A stretch of 64,000 nucleotides of DNA from Cohnella algarum (lineage in GTDB: Bacteria; Bacillota; Bacilli; Paenibacillales; Paenibacillaceae): positions 5,451,001 to 5,515,000 of the forward strand of contig NZ_JAFHKM010000002.1 of the NCBI RefSeq assembly GCF_016937515.1. The letters are read 5' to 3'. The notes under the pieces were generated by a model, which ran no database searches, was not told the origin of the DNA, and saw nothing but the letters and a program-made list of their open reading frames with translations. The position numbers and the translations under genes are program-made. Below, in pieces: positions 43,527-51,506 of the stretch (its first letter is position 1; each line of letters opens with the position of its first letter).

Positions 43527-44967
43527 TGTCAATATGCTGTAAAAATGTCACCATAACTCGTCTGTAAAAATGTCACTTTGCTAATTTGGGCAGCCGCCCG
43601 TTCAAGTGACTTGGACGGCTGTCGTTTTTGTGTTATCCTGTTGTTGTCTACAGTTCCATGCCAACCTCCAAGGGTGGTTGGCGGCGGGTTTGCGTGACTG
43701 CGCAGGCTCCGCCTTTTTTGTTTTGGACATCGGTTTGCGTACCGGCTTTTCCGTCTCTTTCAGCGGAATCGCCTGGCCATTGTGCCAAACGAGCACTTCT
43801 CCAGAGAGCGTTTTACGCACCTCTACCGTTGTTCTGGCTTCGAAACGGAAATCACAGGGCTTGGCGAAGGTATACACTTTCCCGTAATAAGAGAGTGTGT
43901 TTCCGTGTCCTAACTTTCGGTACTCGCGAATCGTGAACACATGATTCAAATTGACGGATGGATCCAGCTTCATATACGCCGATTCTACTTTTTTGGGCTG
44001 AACAGCAAATTTGCGATTGTGCTTCTCCAACAGCATGGGCAACGCCGCATTGGCCTCCTCAATCGTCTTTGCGCCGAGCAGCCTGAGTTCGATGACCAGG
44101 CGATCTTGGAACGTCTGCCAAAGCCTTTCTACACGGCCCTTAGCCTGCGGCGTAATGGCCTTGATATGCTCAATGTGAAGTTCGGCCATCGCCTTGCCAA
44201 AGTGAGAGAGCGGCTTCGTTTCACCAGCCAGTTCCTGCTCTACGGTCAGCTTTTCATTAGGAGAGCGAAAGATGGTGTGTCGGTCGCTGTACAGGCCGAG
44301 CGGTACGCCGTATTTCTGAATGCCTTGCTGCATGACGAGCGAGTATCCTTCGCGGCATTCGTTGAGCCGGAATATGGCGCCGACAACCGTGCCTGTGGCA
44401 TCGTCGATGGCTGCATGGAGGGCAAAGGCAGGACCCCGGTCCTCCAGCCAAGCAAATGGCGTCGCGTCGATCTGCCACAGCATTCCGGCTTGCGGCTTGC
44501 GCTGACGTGGTTGATGAGCTTTGCTACGTCTGCGCTGCTTGGCTTGTTTGATTCCTTCAGAAAGCAAAATACGTCTTACACTGGAAGGACTCAATTTCAA
44601 TGCTTCATGTTCCTCCAAAAGCTCCGCAAAATGGCAGTTGTTGCTACCATAGTATTTTGTGTTGTACAACTCAACGACCTGCTGTTTAACTTCCTCGGAC
44701 AAGGCGTGCTTCGGCTTTTTTCCGCGATTGCGGTGCACCAGTGCCTGCGCTCCTCCCTCTTCCACATACTTTTTCTTCAGCCGAATCATTTGTCGCACTG
44801 TTAGTCCGAGTGTCGCTGCTCCTTCCACATTAGTCATGTGTCCGTCTAAAATCTTCTCCACGACAAGTACCTTTTTCAGTTCTGCTCTGGTCAATGTTAA
44901 TGTCTCCTGTCCCATAGTGACATTATCTCAGAACAGTTACAGGGTGACATTATCACAGACGAACAAC
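43527..44967 (-). mobile_element. Insertion sequence with long target duplication, IS1202-like
   Basis: The element of 1441 bases contains one transposase gene. Its ends are imperfect inverted repeats: left TGTAAAAATGTCACC and, reversed, right TGTGATAATGTCACC. Each end holds a second copy of the same word 25-27 bases inward (TGTAAAAATGTCAC; TGAGATAATGTCAC). It is flanked by exact 18-base direct repeats. Such long duplications are, as I recall, typical of IS1202-type elements formerly grouped in ISNCY; the family name is inference. Confidence 0.9.
43602..44915 (-). CDS. DDE transposase of the ISNCY/IS1202 type
   Basis: The 437-residue protein has an N-terminal helix-turn-helix (MTNVEGAATLGLTVRQMIRL) and a second HTH-like region (LKLSPSSVRRILLSEGI), then an RNase-H-fold catalytic core: first aspartate in WQIDATPFAWLED, second near LGLYSDRHTIF, and a glutamate in QAKGRVERLWQTFQDRL. 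The spacing fits DDE integrases. The open frame is full-length and undamaged, so the element may be active. It fills the IS between its terminal repeats. Confidence 0.93.
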   Translation of the reverse strand: MGQETLTLTRAELKKVLVVEKILDGHMTNVEGAATLGLTVRQMIRLKKKYVEEGGAQALVHRNRGKKPKHALSEEVKQQVVELYNTKYYGSNNCHFAELLEEHEALKLSPSSVRRILLSEGIKQAKQRRRSKAHQPRQRKPQAGMLWQIDATPFAWLEDRGPAFALHAAIDDATGTVVGAIFRLNECREGYSLVMQQGIQKYGVPLGLYSDRHTIFRSPNEKLTVEQELAGETKPLSHFGKAMAELHIEHIKAITPQAKGRVERLWQTFQDRLVIELRLLGAKTIEEANAALPMLLEKHNRKFAVQPKKVESAYMKLDPSVNLNHVFTIREYRKLGHGNTLSYYGKVYTFAKPCDFRFEARTTVEVRKTLSGEVLVWHNGQAIPLKETEKPVRKPMSKTKKAEPAQSRKPAANHPWRLAWNCRQQQDNTKTTAVQVT

Positions 44968-45597
44968 AACATCGGCCGCGGCCGGGACGACCAGCTCGAG
45001 CAGCATCGGGGACAAGTACGCTTCGTACGCCGCCGCGCACCCAAGCAGGAGCAGCATGACGAACGCGACGGCCGAATGCTGCAAAAAAGGCGGCAGCAGC
45101 TTGCCTTTTTTCCGGAACAGCCTTTCCCGCACGATATAGTAGGCAAAGCGGGAAGCCGATACGCTGGCGATCATGAACGCGGGAACGACGACGGCGTTTT
45201 GCGGCGCCACCGCGGCGAGCGAAACGAGTACTCCTTCCCACTCGAGCTGTCTGACGAACAGGCCGACCGCGAAGCCGATCAGCATGCCTTTCATGAAATC
45301 GAGCGCCAGCACGAGCGGCAGGCCGATGACGGACAAGCCGAGCAGCCAGATCAATCCCATCCATTTGAAATACAACGCAAATCGGCTCCAGAACGCCTCG
45401 CTCGATTGCAAGGACAACGGGTCGCCCGCGGAAGACAAATAAACGCCAAGCTCGTCGGCCAATTCCTGCTGCTGCTCGAAGGTGAGAGCGTTCACGAGCA
45501 TCACGCCGAAAATAGCGCCGCAAAGCATGACAACGCCGATAAAAACGTACAGGTTCAGGTTGTCCCGCGCCGACAGACTCCAAGTACGAACGCTCAC
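44953..45597 (-). CDS. spoIIM: Stage II sporulation protein M with IS-altered C-terminus
   Basis: SpoIIM is a membrane protein of the DMP complex (with SpoIID and SpoIIP) that drives engulfment. The 214 residues show five or more membrane helices (LYVFIGVVMLCGAIFGVML, GLIWLLGLSVIGLPLVLAL and others) and the family stretch DFMKGMLIGFAVG. A GTG start at 45597 follows GGAGGGGG. The last codons and the stop TGA come from the IS right end: without the insertion the frame would end ...PAAADV followed by TGA; it now ends ...PAAADVVVRL. Confidence 0.92.
   Translation of the reverse strand: MSVRTWSLSARDNLNLYVFIGVVMLCGAIFGVMLVNALTFEQQQELADELGVYLSSAGDPLSLQSSEAFWSRFALYFKWMGLIWLLGLSVIGLPLVLALDFMKGMLIGFAVGLFVRQLEWEGVLVSLAAVAPQNAVVVPAFMIASVSASRFAYYIVRERLFRKKGKLLPPFLQHSAVAFVMLLLLGCAAAYEAYLSPMLLELVVPAAADVVVRL
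44968..44985. repeat. Right copy of 18-bp target-site duplication
   Basis: This is the second copy of AACATCGGCCGCGGCCGG. It encodes the PAAADV residues near the end of spoIIM on the minus strand, which places the insertion inside the last codons of that gene. Confidence 0.9.
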
Positions 45598-45640
45598 CGC
45601 ATGCCCCCTCCCCGTCCGGCCAAGCTCCGTTTCGGTGATT

Positions 45641-45670
45641 ATGTGTATGCCGGACAAGTCGGGTTTATTC
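45641..45670 (-). promoter_or_regulatory. Possible sigma-E promoter of spoIIM
   Basis: On the minus strand GAATAAA and CATACACA are spaced 14 bases apart, about 45 bases before the spoIIM GTG, resembling sigma-E promoters. The -35 overlaps the end of the upstream nuclease gene. spoIIM is sigma-E-dependent in B. subtilis. Confidence 0.45.
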
Positions 45671-46852
45671 GCCTTGCTTGATTTTGCCGTAAGCGCCGCC
45701 GGCGCCGGCGGCAAGCGCGAGATCGCCCGTCCGCGCCTTGACGATGAGAGATGCCAGCGCCTCTCCCGCGACGGCGGAGAGATCCGGATAGGGGACGAGG
45801 TGCAGCACGTTCATTTCCGAGCCGAAAGCATGGAGCAGCTTATCGAGCATGCGAGGGCCGAGTCCCGGAAAAAAAGAAAGCGGCACCTGACGGCGGTACG
45901 GGGGCCGCCCGGACAGCCGGAACGGCCGCTCGCGGTCGGCGAGCCGTTCGATTCGTCCGGAGACGCCCCGGACGAGCCGCTTGCTCCCGCAATCGGGGCA
46001 AACGTCCGCCTCTTCTTCGTGCGGCCGGAACGCCCGGCCGCACGCGGCGCACTGCGTGCCGTGGTACTTGCCGAGCAGCGGATGCAGCCCGATATTGGCC
46101 GTAATCCGCCGTCCTTGCTCGCCCGACAGCGCCTTGGCCCATTCGTCGAACGACGGCTCCTTCAGCAGCAGCTCGTTGCATTCCCTGCCGATCATCCGGG
46201 TCGAATGGGCGTCCGAATTCGTCAAAAACGGGTAGCGATCCAGCTCGGACAACCGGCTCGCCATGTCGCTGTCGGCGCTCAAGCCCAGCTCGACGGCGGC
46301 GATGCCGTCCGGCTCGAGCCTCGCGTCCAGCCGGTCGGCCGAGCAGCCCAGCAACCCGCGATGCGGCGTAAACGCATGCGCGGGCACCAGCTTGCCGCCC
46401 CGCGCGAGCACCTCCGCCTGCACCTCCCGGGCCGTCGTCCGGATGCGCTGGGAGCTCAGCCGGACGTTGGCCATTCGCGGCCGCATCCATTCCGTCCACC
46501 GCTTCATCGCTTCGAACGTCGGCAGGTAGGCCAGCAGGTGGAACGGCCCGCCTCCGGGCTCCCGGATTTCCAGCTCGCAGCCGAGCAAAATGACCGTCCG
46601 CCGATAGCGGATCCCGCCCCCGGCAATCTCCTCCATCTCCCCCTCGTCCAAAAGACGGGCGATATCGTCCTGCACGGGCGGAGAGTGGCTGTCGATGACG
46701 CCGACCAGCTCGACGCCCTTCCGTTCCGACGCTTCCTCCGCGATGGAACGGAACGTCAACTTCCGGCTGGCGCTGATTTTGACCGCTTCGCCGGACTCGC
46801 TGCTGCCGATATGCACGTGCAAATCGGCGAACACCCTTCTCAGCTCTTCCAC
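45665..46852 (-). CDS. EndoQ-like PHP-domain DNA endonuclease
   Basis: The 395-residue protein has an N-terminal PHP metal-binding domain (FADLHVHIG, VGVIDSHSP, LTNSDAHSTRMIG), a zinc ribbon (CAACGRAF and CPDCGSKR) and a C-terminal HhH-like region (FFPGLGPRMLDKLLHAFG). This matches the EndoQ family, which nicks DNA next to deaminated bases such as uracil and hypoxanthine. A GTG at 46852 overlaps the nudF stop by one base (TAGTG) and gives a sensible start just before FADLHVHIG, though its ribosome-binding site is weak. An earlier in-frame GTG exists at 46885. Confidence 0.85.
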   Translation of the reverse strand: MEELRRVFADLHVHIGSSESGEAVKISASRKLTFRSIAEEASERKGVELVGVIDSHSPPVQDDIARLLDEGEMEEIAGGGIRYRRTVILLGCELEIREPGGGPFHLLAYLPTFEAMKRWTEWMRPRMANVRLSSQRIRTTAREVQAEVLARGGKLVPAHAFTPHRGLLGCSADRLDARLEPDGIAAVELGLSADSDMASRLSELDRYPFLTNSDAHSTRMIGRECNELLLKEPSFDEWAKALSGEQGRRITANIGLHPLLGKYHGTQCAACGRAFRPHEEEADVCPDCGSKRLVRGVSGRIERLADRERPFRLSGRPPYRRQVPLSFFPGLGPRMLDKLLHAFGSEMNVLHLVPYPDLSAVAGEALASLIVKARTGDLALAAGAGGAYGKIKQGE

Positions 46853-47418
46853 TAGAACGTCCCGGTCAATGTCTTCAGGCGCCACAGCTGCACGGCCATC
46901 AGCGTTTTGGCGTCATAGATCCGGCCTTCGCGAATATATTGCTCCGCCTGCTCCAGCGTAATCGACTCGCAGGTGAGAAACTCTTCGTCGTCGAGATGGA
47001 CGTCGCCCGGCTCCAGCTCGTCGGCGAAATACAGGTGAATAATCTCGTCCGCGAAGCCCGGGGAAGTGGAAAAGGTATGCAAATGGACGAGCGATTTCGC
47101 CCGGTATCCGGTTTCTTCCTCGAGCTCGCGAAGGGCGGCCTGCTCCGGCTCCTCGCCCGCGTCCAGCTTGCCGGCCGGAATTTCGACCTGGACAAGGTCG
47201 AGCGGCTTGCGGTATTGCTCGACGACGAGCAGCTTGCCGTCCAGCAGGGCTATGACGGCGACCGCGCCCGGATGGCGGATGATCTCCCGGGTGGCCGTTC
47301 CTCCGTCCGGCAGCCGTACCGTATCTACCTGCAAAGAGATGATTTTCCCCTCGAAAATCGGCTTCGTTTCGATCGTTTGTTCGTAAAAAGGATGCTTGCT
47401 TGCGTCCGTCGGATTCAT
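46852..47418 (-). CDS. nudF: ADP-ribose pyrophosphatase (Nudix family)
   Basis: NudF hydrolyses ADP-ribose to AMP and ribose-5-phosphate. The 188-residue protein has a complete Nudix box beginning at GKLDAGEEP and ending RELEEETG, with the upstream strand VEQYRKPLDLVQVEIPAG. The C-terminal EFLTCESITLEQAEQYI region is typical of the ADP-ribose group. It is followed by the nuclease gene with a one-base overlap and lies divergent from mciZ, as in B. subtilis. Confidence 0.92.
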   Translation of the reverse strand: MNPTDASKHPFYEQTIETKPIFEGKIISLQVDTVRLPDGGTATREIIRHPGAVAVIALLDGKLLVVEQYRKPLDLVQVEIPAGKLDAGEEPEQAALRELEEETGYRAKSLVHLHTFSTSPGFADEIIHLYFADELEPGDVHLDDEEFLTCESITLEQAEQYIREGRIYDAKTLMAVQLWRLKTLTGTF

Positions 47419-47528
47419 TCGGTCGGGTTCCTCCTGTCATGAAAAAACGTAAAGCTGCATACCTTCAACATAAAGGCATGTCCGACGGAATGCAAGTCCG
47501 CCGCCAACGAGGACAAGGAGGAATCGCC

Positions 47529-47681
47529 ATGTTGAAGCGCTACGTTTCGCAAGATCGCGTGCAGTGGACGGGAAAAGCCTGGGAGGTCCGCTACGCCCTT
47601 CGCCGGGCGAAACGGCAAAGCGGCGGAGACGTCCGGCTGGCGGACTGGCTCGCCGAGTCGGCCAAAGCCGCCAAACGCTAG
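47529..47681 (+). CDS. mciZ: Z-ring formation inhibitor MciZ
   Basis: The 50-residue product contains the core VQWTGKAWEVRYALRR and a later VRLADWLAES, which align with B. subtilis MciZ (VGKAWEIRAKL and VKDWISK). MciZ binds FtsZ and blocks Z-ring assembly in the sporulating mother cell. AAGGAGG lies seven bases before the ATG. In B. subtilis mciZ lies next to nudF, as here. The protein is ten residues longer than the 40-residue Bacillus form. Upstream in-frame codons are unlikely to be used. Confidence 0.85.
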   Translation: MLKRYVSQDRVQWTGKAWEVRYALRRAKRQSGGDVRLADWLAESAKAAKR

Positions 47682-47770
47682 ACAGCCCGGATCGCCGGCG
47701 GCCTGAAGCCGGGAATGGAGACGCGAAGCCGGGTTCCGGAATTCCCCCACGGCCGCTTACCGGGTGCTCG

Positions 47771-48550
47771 TCAAGGAAGCGATACGTACCCGAACATCGC
47801 GGCATCCGGAGAGGTCGGGTGCCGGCTGCCGCCCTTCGGCTCCATCGTCAGCGCGATCGCTTCCCACAGCTCGGGCCGAACTCCCCTGCTGTACAAATGG
47901 GCATGGTTATTGTTGAACTCCAGCACGCCCAAATTGGCCAATTTTCCGCGCACAAGCGCCCACGCCTGCACGTCCAGCTTGTCGGAAGGGAGCATTCCGT
48001 CCAGCAGCAAAAACAGCTCCTGCGTCCGCACGTTGATCCATACCGTCTGTGTCGTTCCCGACGCAAGCGAAACGTTCGCAGCGTCTGATCCGGCCCCGAG
48101 CCGGTACATCACCGTATCCGGCCGGCTCATCACCGCTTCGCCGACAGGCACATGCTCTTTCGCGTAGCGCTGCGATTCGAGCAGAACCCGATCGCCGTCG
48201 GGCGTTTGCAGCAAGGCGATCGCGCCGGCCAGCAAGGCGAACGCCAGCCCGGCGGTGACGCCGGCCGCGCGCCAACGCTTCCCTTTCCGCCTCGTTTTCT
48301 CTTTCAGGCCGCGCCAGACGACATGTGCCTGCAAATGCCGCTTCCGCCACGTGCGCAGCTTCGGCCGGCTCTCCTCCGCATCGTCCCGGGCCGCCCGCCG
48401 CAGGAGGCCGCTCCACTGTTCGCTCGCTTCGTCGCAATCCGGGCAAGCTTCGCGATGGCGCAGCAGCTCGCTCGCGGCCATCGGGTCAAGGCGGCCCGAA
48501 TGGTAATCAATCCATTTTTCCTCCGGCACTCCGCATTTCCGCAGTTCCAT
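47771..48550 (-). CDS. Zinc-finger anti-sigma factor (RskA-like)
   Basis: The 259-residue protein has an N-terminal zinc-binding anti-sigma motif (HREACPDC), a membrane helix (AAGVTAGLAFALLAGAIALL, about residues 95-114) and an extracytoplasmic domain with beta-rich sequence (LLLDGMLPSDKLDVQAWALV, then LYSRGVRPELWEA) like the C-terminal domain of RskA. It would hold the adjacent ECF sigma factor at the membrane. Its start overlaps the sigma factor gene by 44 bases, supporting a sigma/anti-sigma pair. Confidence 0.87.
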   Translation of the reverse strand: MELRKCGVPEEKWIDYHSGRLDPMAASELLRHREACPDCDEASEQWSGLLRRAARDDAEESRPKLRTWRKRHLQAHVVWRGLKEKTRRKGKRWRAAGVTAGLAFALLAGAIALLQTPDGDRVLLESQRYAKEHVPVGEAVMSRPDTVMYRLGAGSDAANVSLASGTTQTVWINVRTQELFLLLDGMLPSDKLDVQAWALVRGKLANLGVLEFNNNHAHLYSRGVRPELWEAIALTMEPKGGSRHPTSPDAAMFGYVSLP

Positions 48551-49148
48551 CGCCCGGCCTCCTTTCCGCTTCCGCCCAGCCCATTTTCACGAGCGCCCGC
48601 CTTAAATGATGAAGCCCGTAACGCATTCGCGACTTGACCGTCCCGAGCGGAACCTTCCAGGCTTCCGCCAGCTCGCTTTGGCTCCTCGAGGCGAAATACG
48701 CTTCGGCCAGCGCTCTCCGCTGCAAGCCCGGCAGCTCCTGGAGCGCTTTGCGCAGCGCTTCGCCCTCCAGCTTGGACAAGACCGCTTCCTCCGGCGAGCG
48801 GCTCGATCCGGAAGCCCGGCCGGCTTCCAGGTCCTCGCGCTCCGTCAGCAGCAGCTTCTTGTTGCGGCGAAGCCGGTCCAGGCAGCGGCTTTTCGTCTGC
48901 ACGGCAAGCCACGCTTCGACCGAGCCGCGTCCCGGATCGAATTTTTCCGGATGCGAAATGACGGCGAGAAGCACGTCGTGGCATACGTCCTCCGCCTCCA
49001 TCCGGTCCCCGAGCAACTGGCGCGCGATCGGCAGGATCAAGGGGACGGCCGACTCGTAAAACCGCTCGAACGCTTGCAGCGAGCCGCCGTTCATTTCCTC
49101 CAGGCATTGAGCCAATTCGGACGCCGAACCTTTCGTAAACGTTCCCAT
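48507..49148 (-). CDS. ECF-type RNA polymerase sigma factor
   Basis: The 213-residue protein has sigma region 2 (FERFYESAVPLILPIARQLL, AEDVCHDVLLAVI, WLAVQTKSRCLDRLRR) and region 4 with a helix-turn-helix (SQSELAEAWKVPLGTVKSRMRYGLHHL). It has no region 3, as expected for ECF factors. GGAGGAG lies four bases before the ATG. It is co-transcribed with its anti-sigma factor and divergent from the NEW3/ABC operon, a plausible target. Confidence 0.92.
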   Translation of the reverse strand: MGTFTKGSASELAQCLEEMNGGSLQAFERFYESAVPLILPIARQLLGDRMEAEDVCHDVLLAVISHPEKFDPGRGSVEAWLAVQTKSRCLDRLRRNKKLLLTEREDLEAGRASGSSRSPEEAVLSKLEGEALRKALQELPGLQRRALAEAYFASRSQSELAEAWKVPLGTVKSRMRYGLHHLRRALVKMGWAEAERRPGDGTAEMRSAGGKMD

Positions 49149-49356
49149 TTTGCTCCTCCGTATTTTCGGTATCCCTTATTTCATTCATATCAAAAACGAA
49201 ATCCGTTGAAAACGATCCCGAGCCGTTTTTTACGTTTTTTTAAGCTCGTTTTAAGCAAATTTTTATCCTTTTTTTCGCCCAAAACGTAAATCCGTTCGCT
49301 TTCCTGGCGCGTAGATCCGATGAAAAAAAACAATATCCTCAGGAGGGTCCAAAGCG
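49149..49356. promoter_or_regulatory. Divergent control region with direct repeats
   Basis: The 208 bases between the sigma factor gene and the NEW3 gene are AT-rich and carry a near-identical direct repeat, AAAACG-AAATCCGTT near 49194 and AAAACGTAAATCCGTT near 49281, plus several AAACG/CGTTTT words. No confident -35/-10 pair was identified. The direct repeats could mark two ECF-type promoters or binding sites; this is inference. Confidence 0.4.
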
Positions 49357-50511
49357 ATGATCAAAGCATGGAAAGCAAGAACGAAACGGCTGACGGCAGC
49401 CGTGCTGCTGTTAAGCCTCGGGCTGCTTGCCGTATCCGGCCCGGCCTTCGCGTCCTCGGTCTACACGCCGTATACGAGCCTGTCCGCGGCGCCCGGCGAA
49501 ACGGTATCCTACAGCGTCGATCTGATCAACGACAGCGGCTCGATCATGACCGCCGACCTTTCGCTCGACAAGGGCGGCACGAGCTGGGCGACGGAGCTGA
49601 CCGCGGGCGGGCATCCGATCAGTCAGATCGCCGTCAAGCCGGGGGAGCAGCAGACGGTCAATCTGTCGGTTACCGTCCCCTACGAAGTAAACAAGGGCGC
49701 TTATACGTTCAGGCTCAACGCGGGAAGCTTCGGCGCGCTGAGTCTTAAAATCAACGTCTCCGAGCAGGGCTCCTACAAATCGGAGCTCACGACCGACCAG
49801 GTGAACATGCAGGGGACTTCCGATTCCACCTTCACCTACAGCCTGACGCTGAACAACCGGACGGCGAACAAGCAAAACTATGCGCTCACGGCCGAAACGC
49901 CGGCCGGCTGGTCCGCCGTATTTTCGGTCAACAGCAACAACGTCACCGCCGTCGAAATCGAGCCGAATTCCTCGTCGTCCATTACCCTGACCGTCACTCC
50001 GTCCGAAAGCGCGACGGCCGAAACGTACCAGATTCCCGTCCGGGCGACGAACAACAGCACGACCGCGGAAGCGACGCTGGAGGCGGTCATTACCGGAACG
50101 TACGACCTGCAGCTGACGACGTCGGACGAACGCCTGAGCACGGATTTGACGGCGGGCGGTTCCCGCAACCTGGAAATGGTCGTCCGCAACACCGGCACGT
50201 CGGACCTGAGCGACATCAGCCTGACGGCGACGACGCCGACGGATTGGGAAGTGACGTTCGAGCCGAAAACGATTCCCGCGCTCAAGGCGGGCGAATCCGT
50301 TCCGGTCACGGCGACGATCAAATCGACGGACAGCTCGCTCGCCGGAGACTACGTGGTCGGCATGACCGCCCAGGCGGCGGAAAAATCGTCGGACGCCACG
50401 ATCCGGGTGACCGTCGAAACTTCGGTGCTGTGGGGCTGGATCGGGGTGCTCATCATCCTTGCGGTGCTCGCCGGCATTTACGGCCTGTTCCGTAAATACG
50501 GGAGGCGGTAA
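49357..50511 (+). CDS. NEW3-domain exported membrane protein
   Basis: The 384-residue protein has a signal peptide (LTAAVLLLSLGLLAVSGPAFA), about three immunoglobulin-like beta domains rich in Thr/Ser/Asn with CARDB/NEW3-like phrases (PGEQQTVNLSVTVP, LKAGESVPVTATIKS) and one C-terminal membrane helix (WGWIGVLIILAVLAGIYGLF) with a short basic tail. It is a membrane-tethered extracytoplasmic protein, first gene of an operon with an ABC ATPase and permease, and is probably an accessory subunit of that exporter. AGGAGGGTCC precedes the ATG. Confidence 0.88.
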   Translation: MIKAWKARTKRLTAAVLLLSLGLLAVSGPAFASSVYTPYTSLSAAPGETVSYSVDLINDSGSIMTADLSLDKGGTSWATELTAGGHPISQIAVKPGEQQTVNLSVTVPYEVNKGAYTFRLNAGSFGALSLKINVSEQGSYKSELTTDQVNMQGTSDSTFTYSLTLNNRTANKQNYALTAETPAGWSAVFSVNSNNVTAVEIEPNSSSSITLTVTPSESATAETYQIPVRATNNSTTAEATLEAVITGTYDLQLTTSDERLSTDLTAGGSRNLEMVVRNTGTSDLSDISLTATTPTDWEVTFEPKTIPALKAGESVPVTATIKSTDSSLAGDYVVGMTAQAAEKSSDATIRVTVETSVLWGWIGVLIILAVLAGIYGLFRKYGRR

Positions 50512-50514
50512 CCG

Positions 50515-51506
50515 GTGATGGAATCGGTCATCGAACTCAAGGAGCTGACGAAAAAATACGGCGAATTCACGGCCGTCGACAGGCTGAACCTGACGATACG
50601 GCCGGGCGAAATTTTCGGCCTGCTCGGACCGAACGGCGCCGGCAAGACGACGACGATTCTGATGATGCTCGGCCTCGCCGAACCGGACGCGGGGACGGCG
50701 ACCGTCTGCGGCGTCGACGCCACGCGGCAGCCGATGCAGGTTAAACGGCGGGTCGGGTACATGCCCGACGACGTCGGCTTTTACGAGGACCGCACCGGCC
50801 TGGACAATCTCGTCTACACGGCGCGGCTGAACCGGGTCCCCGAGCCGGAAGCGCGCAAGCGGGCGCTTGAGCTGCTCGATCGGGTAGGCTTGGCCGCGGC
50901 CGCGCGCAAAAAAGTCGGCGCGTATTCCCGGGGATGCGGCAGCGGCTCGGGCTTGCTGACGTGCTGATCAAAAAGCCGGAAGTGATCATTCTGGACGAGC
51001 CGACTCTCGGCATCGACCCGGAAGGGGTTCGGGAGCTGCTCGTGCTCATCCGGGATTTGAGCCGCAACGAAGGGCTCACCGTGCTGCTCTCCTCCCACCA
51101 CCTCCATCAGGTGCAGCAAATTTGCGACCGCGTCGGCATTTTCGTCAAAGGCCGGCTGATCGCCGTCGGCGACCTGGACGAATTGGCCCTGCAGTTGGAG
51201 ACCAAGGCCAACTATAAAGTAGAGCTGGACCTGGAAGGCTGGAACGAAGAGACGGAAAAAGCGCTCGCCGGCGTCGATTCGGTGCTGGAGGTCGAGCGTA
51301 CCGAATCCGACGCGCTGAAAAGCGGCGGCCAAACGGGGGAGAAATCGGATATCGCGACCGTTCGCGTCATCAGCAGCAAGGACGTCACGCCGCTTTTGGC
51401 CGCGGCGGCCATCGGCCAAGGGGCCGCCCTGCACGGACTGCGCCCGGTGCGGTACGGGCTTGACGACATTTATCATCGTTATTTCGAAGGAGGCGGAAAG
51501 CCGTGA
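50515..51506 (+). pseudogene. ABC transporter ATP-binding protein, frameshifted at the signature motif
   Basis: The first frame (50515-50967) contains Walker A (GPNGAGKTTT) and the Q-loop region; the second (open from 50934 to 51506) contains the signature remainder [11 protein letters not shown], Walker B ([15 protein letters not shown]) and the H-loop ([10 protein letters not shown]). The join [14 protein letters not shown] would be continuous if one base were added after CCCGGGG near 50932-50934, so one base has been lost. Upstream and downstream parts are otherwise intact and highly conserved, which points to a very recent mutation or a sequencing error. The GTG start follows GGGAGG. It would drive the permease that follows. 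Confidence 0.88.
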
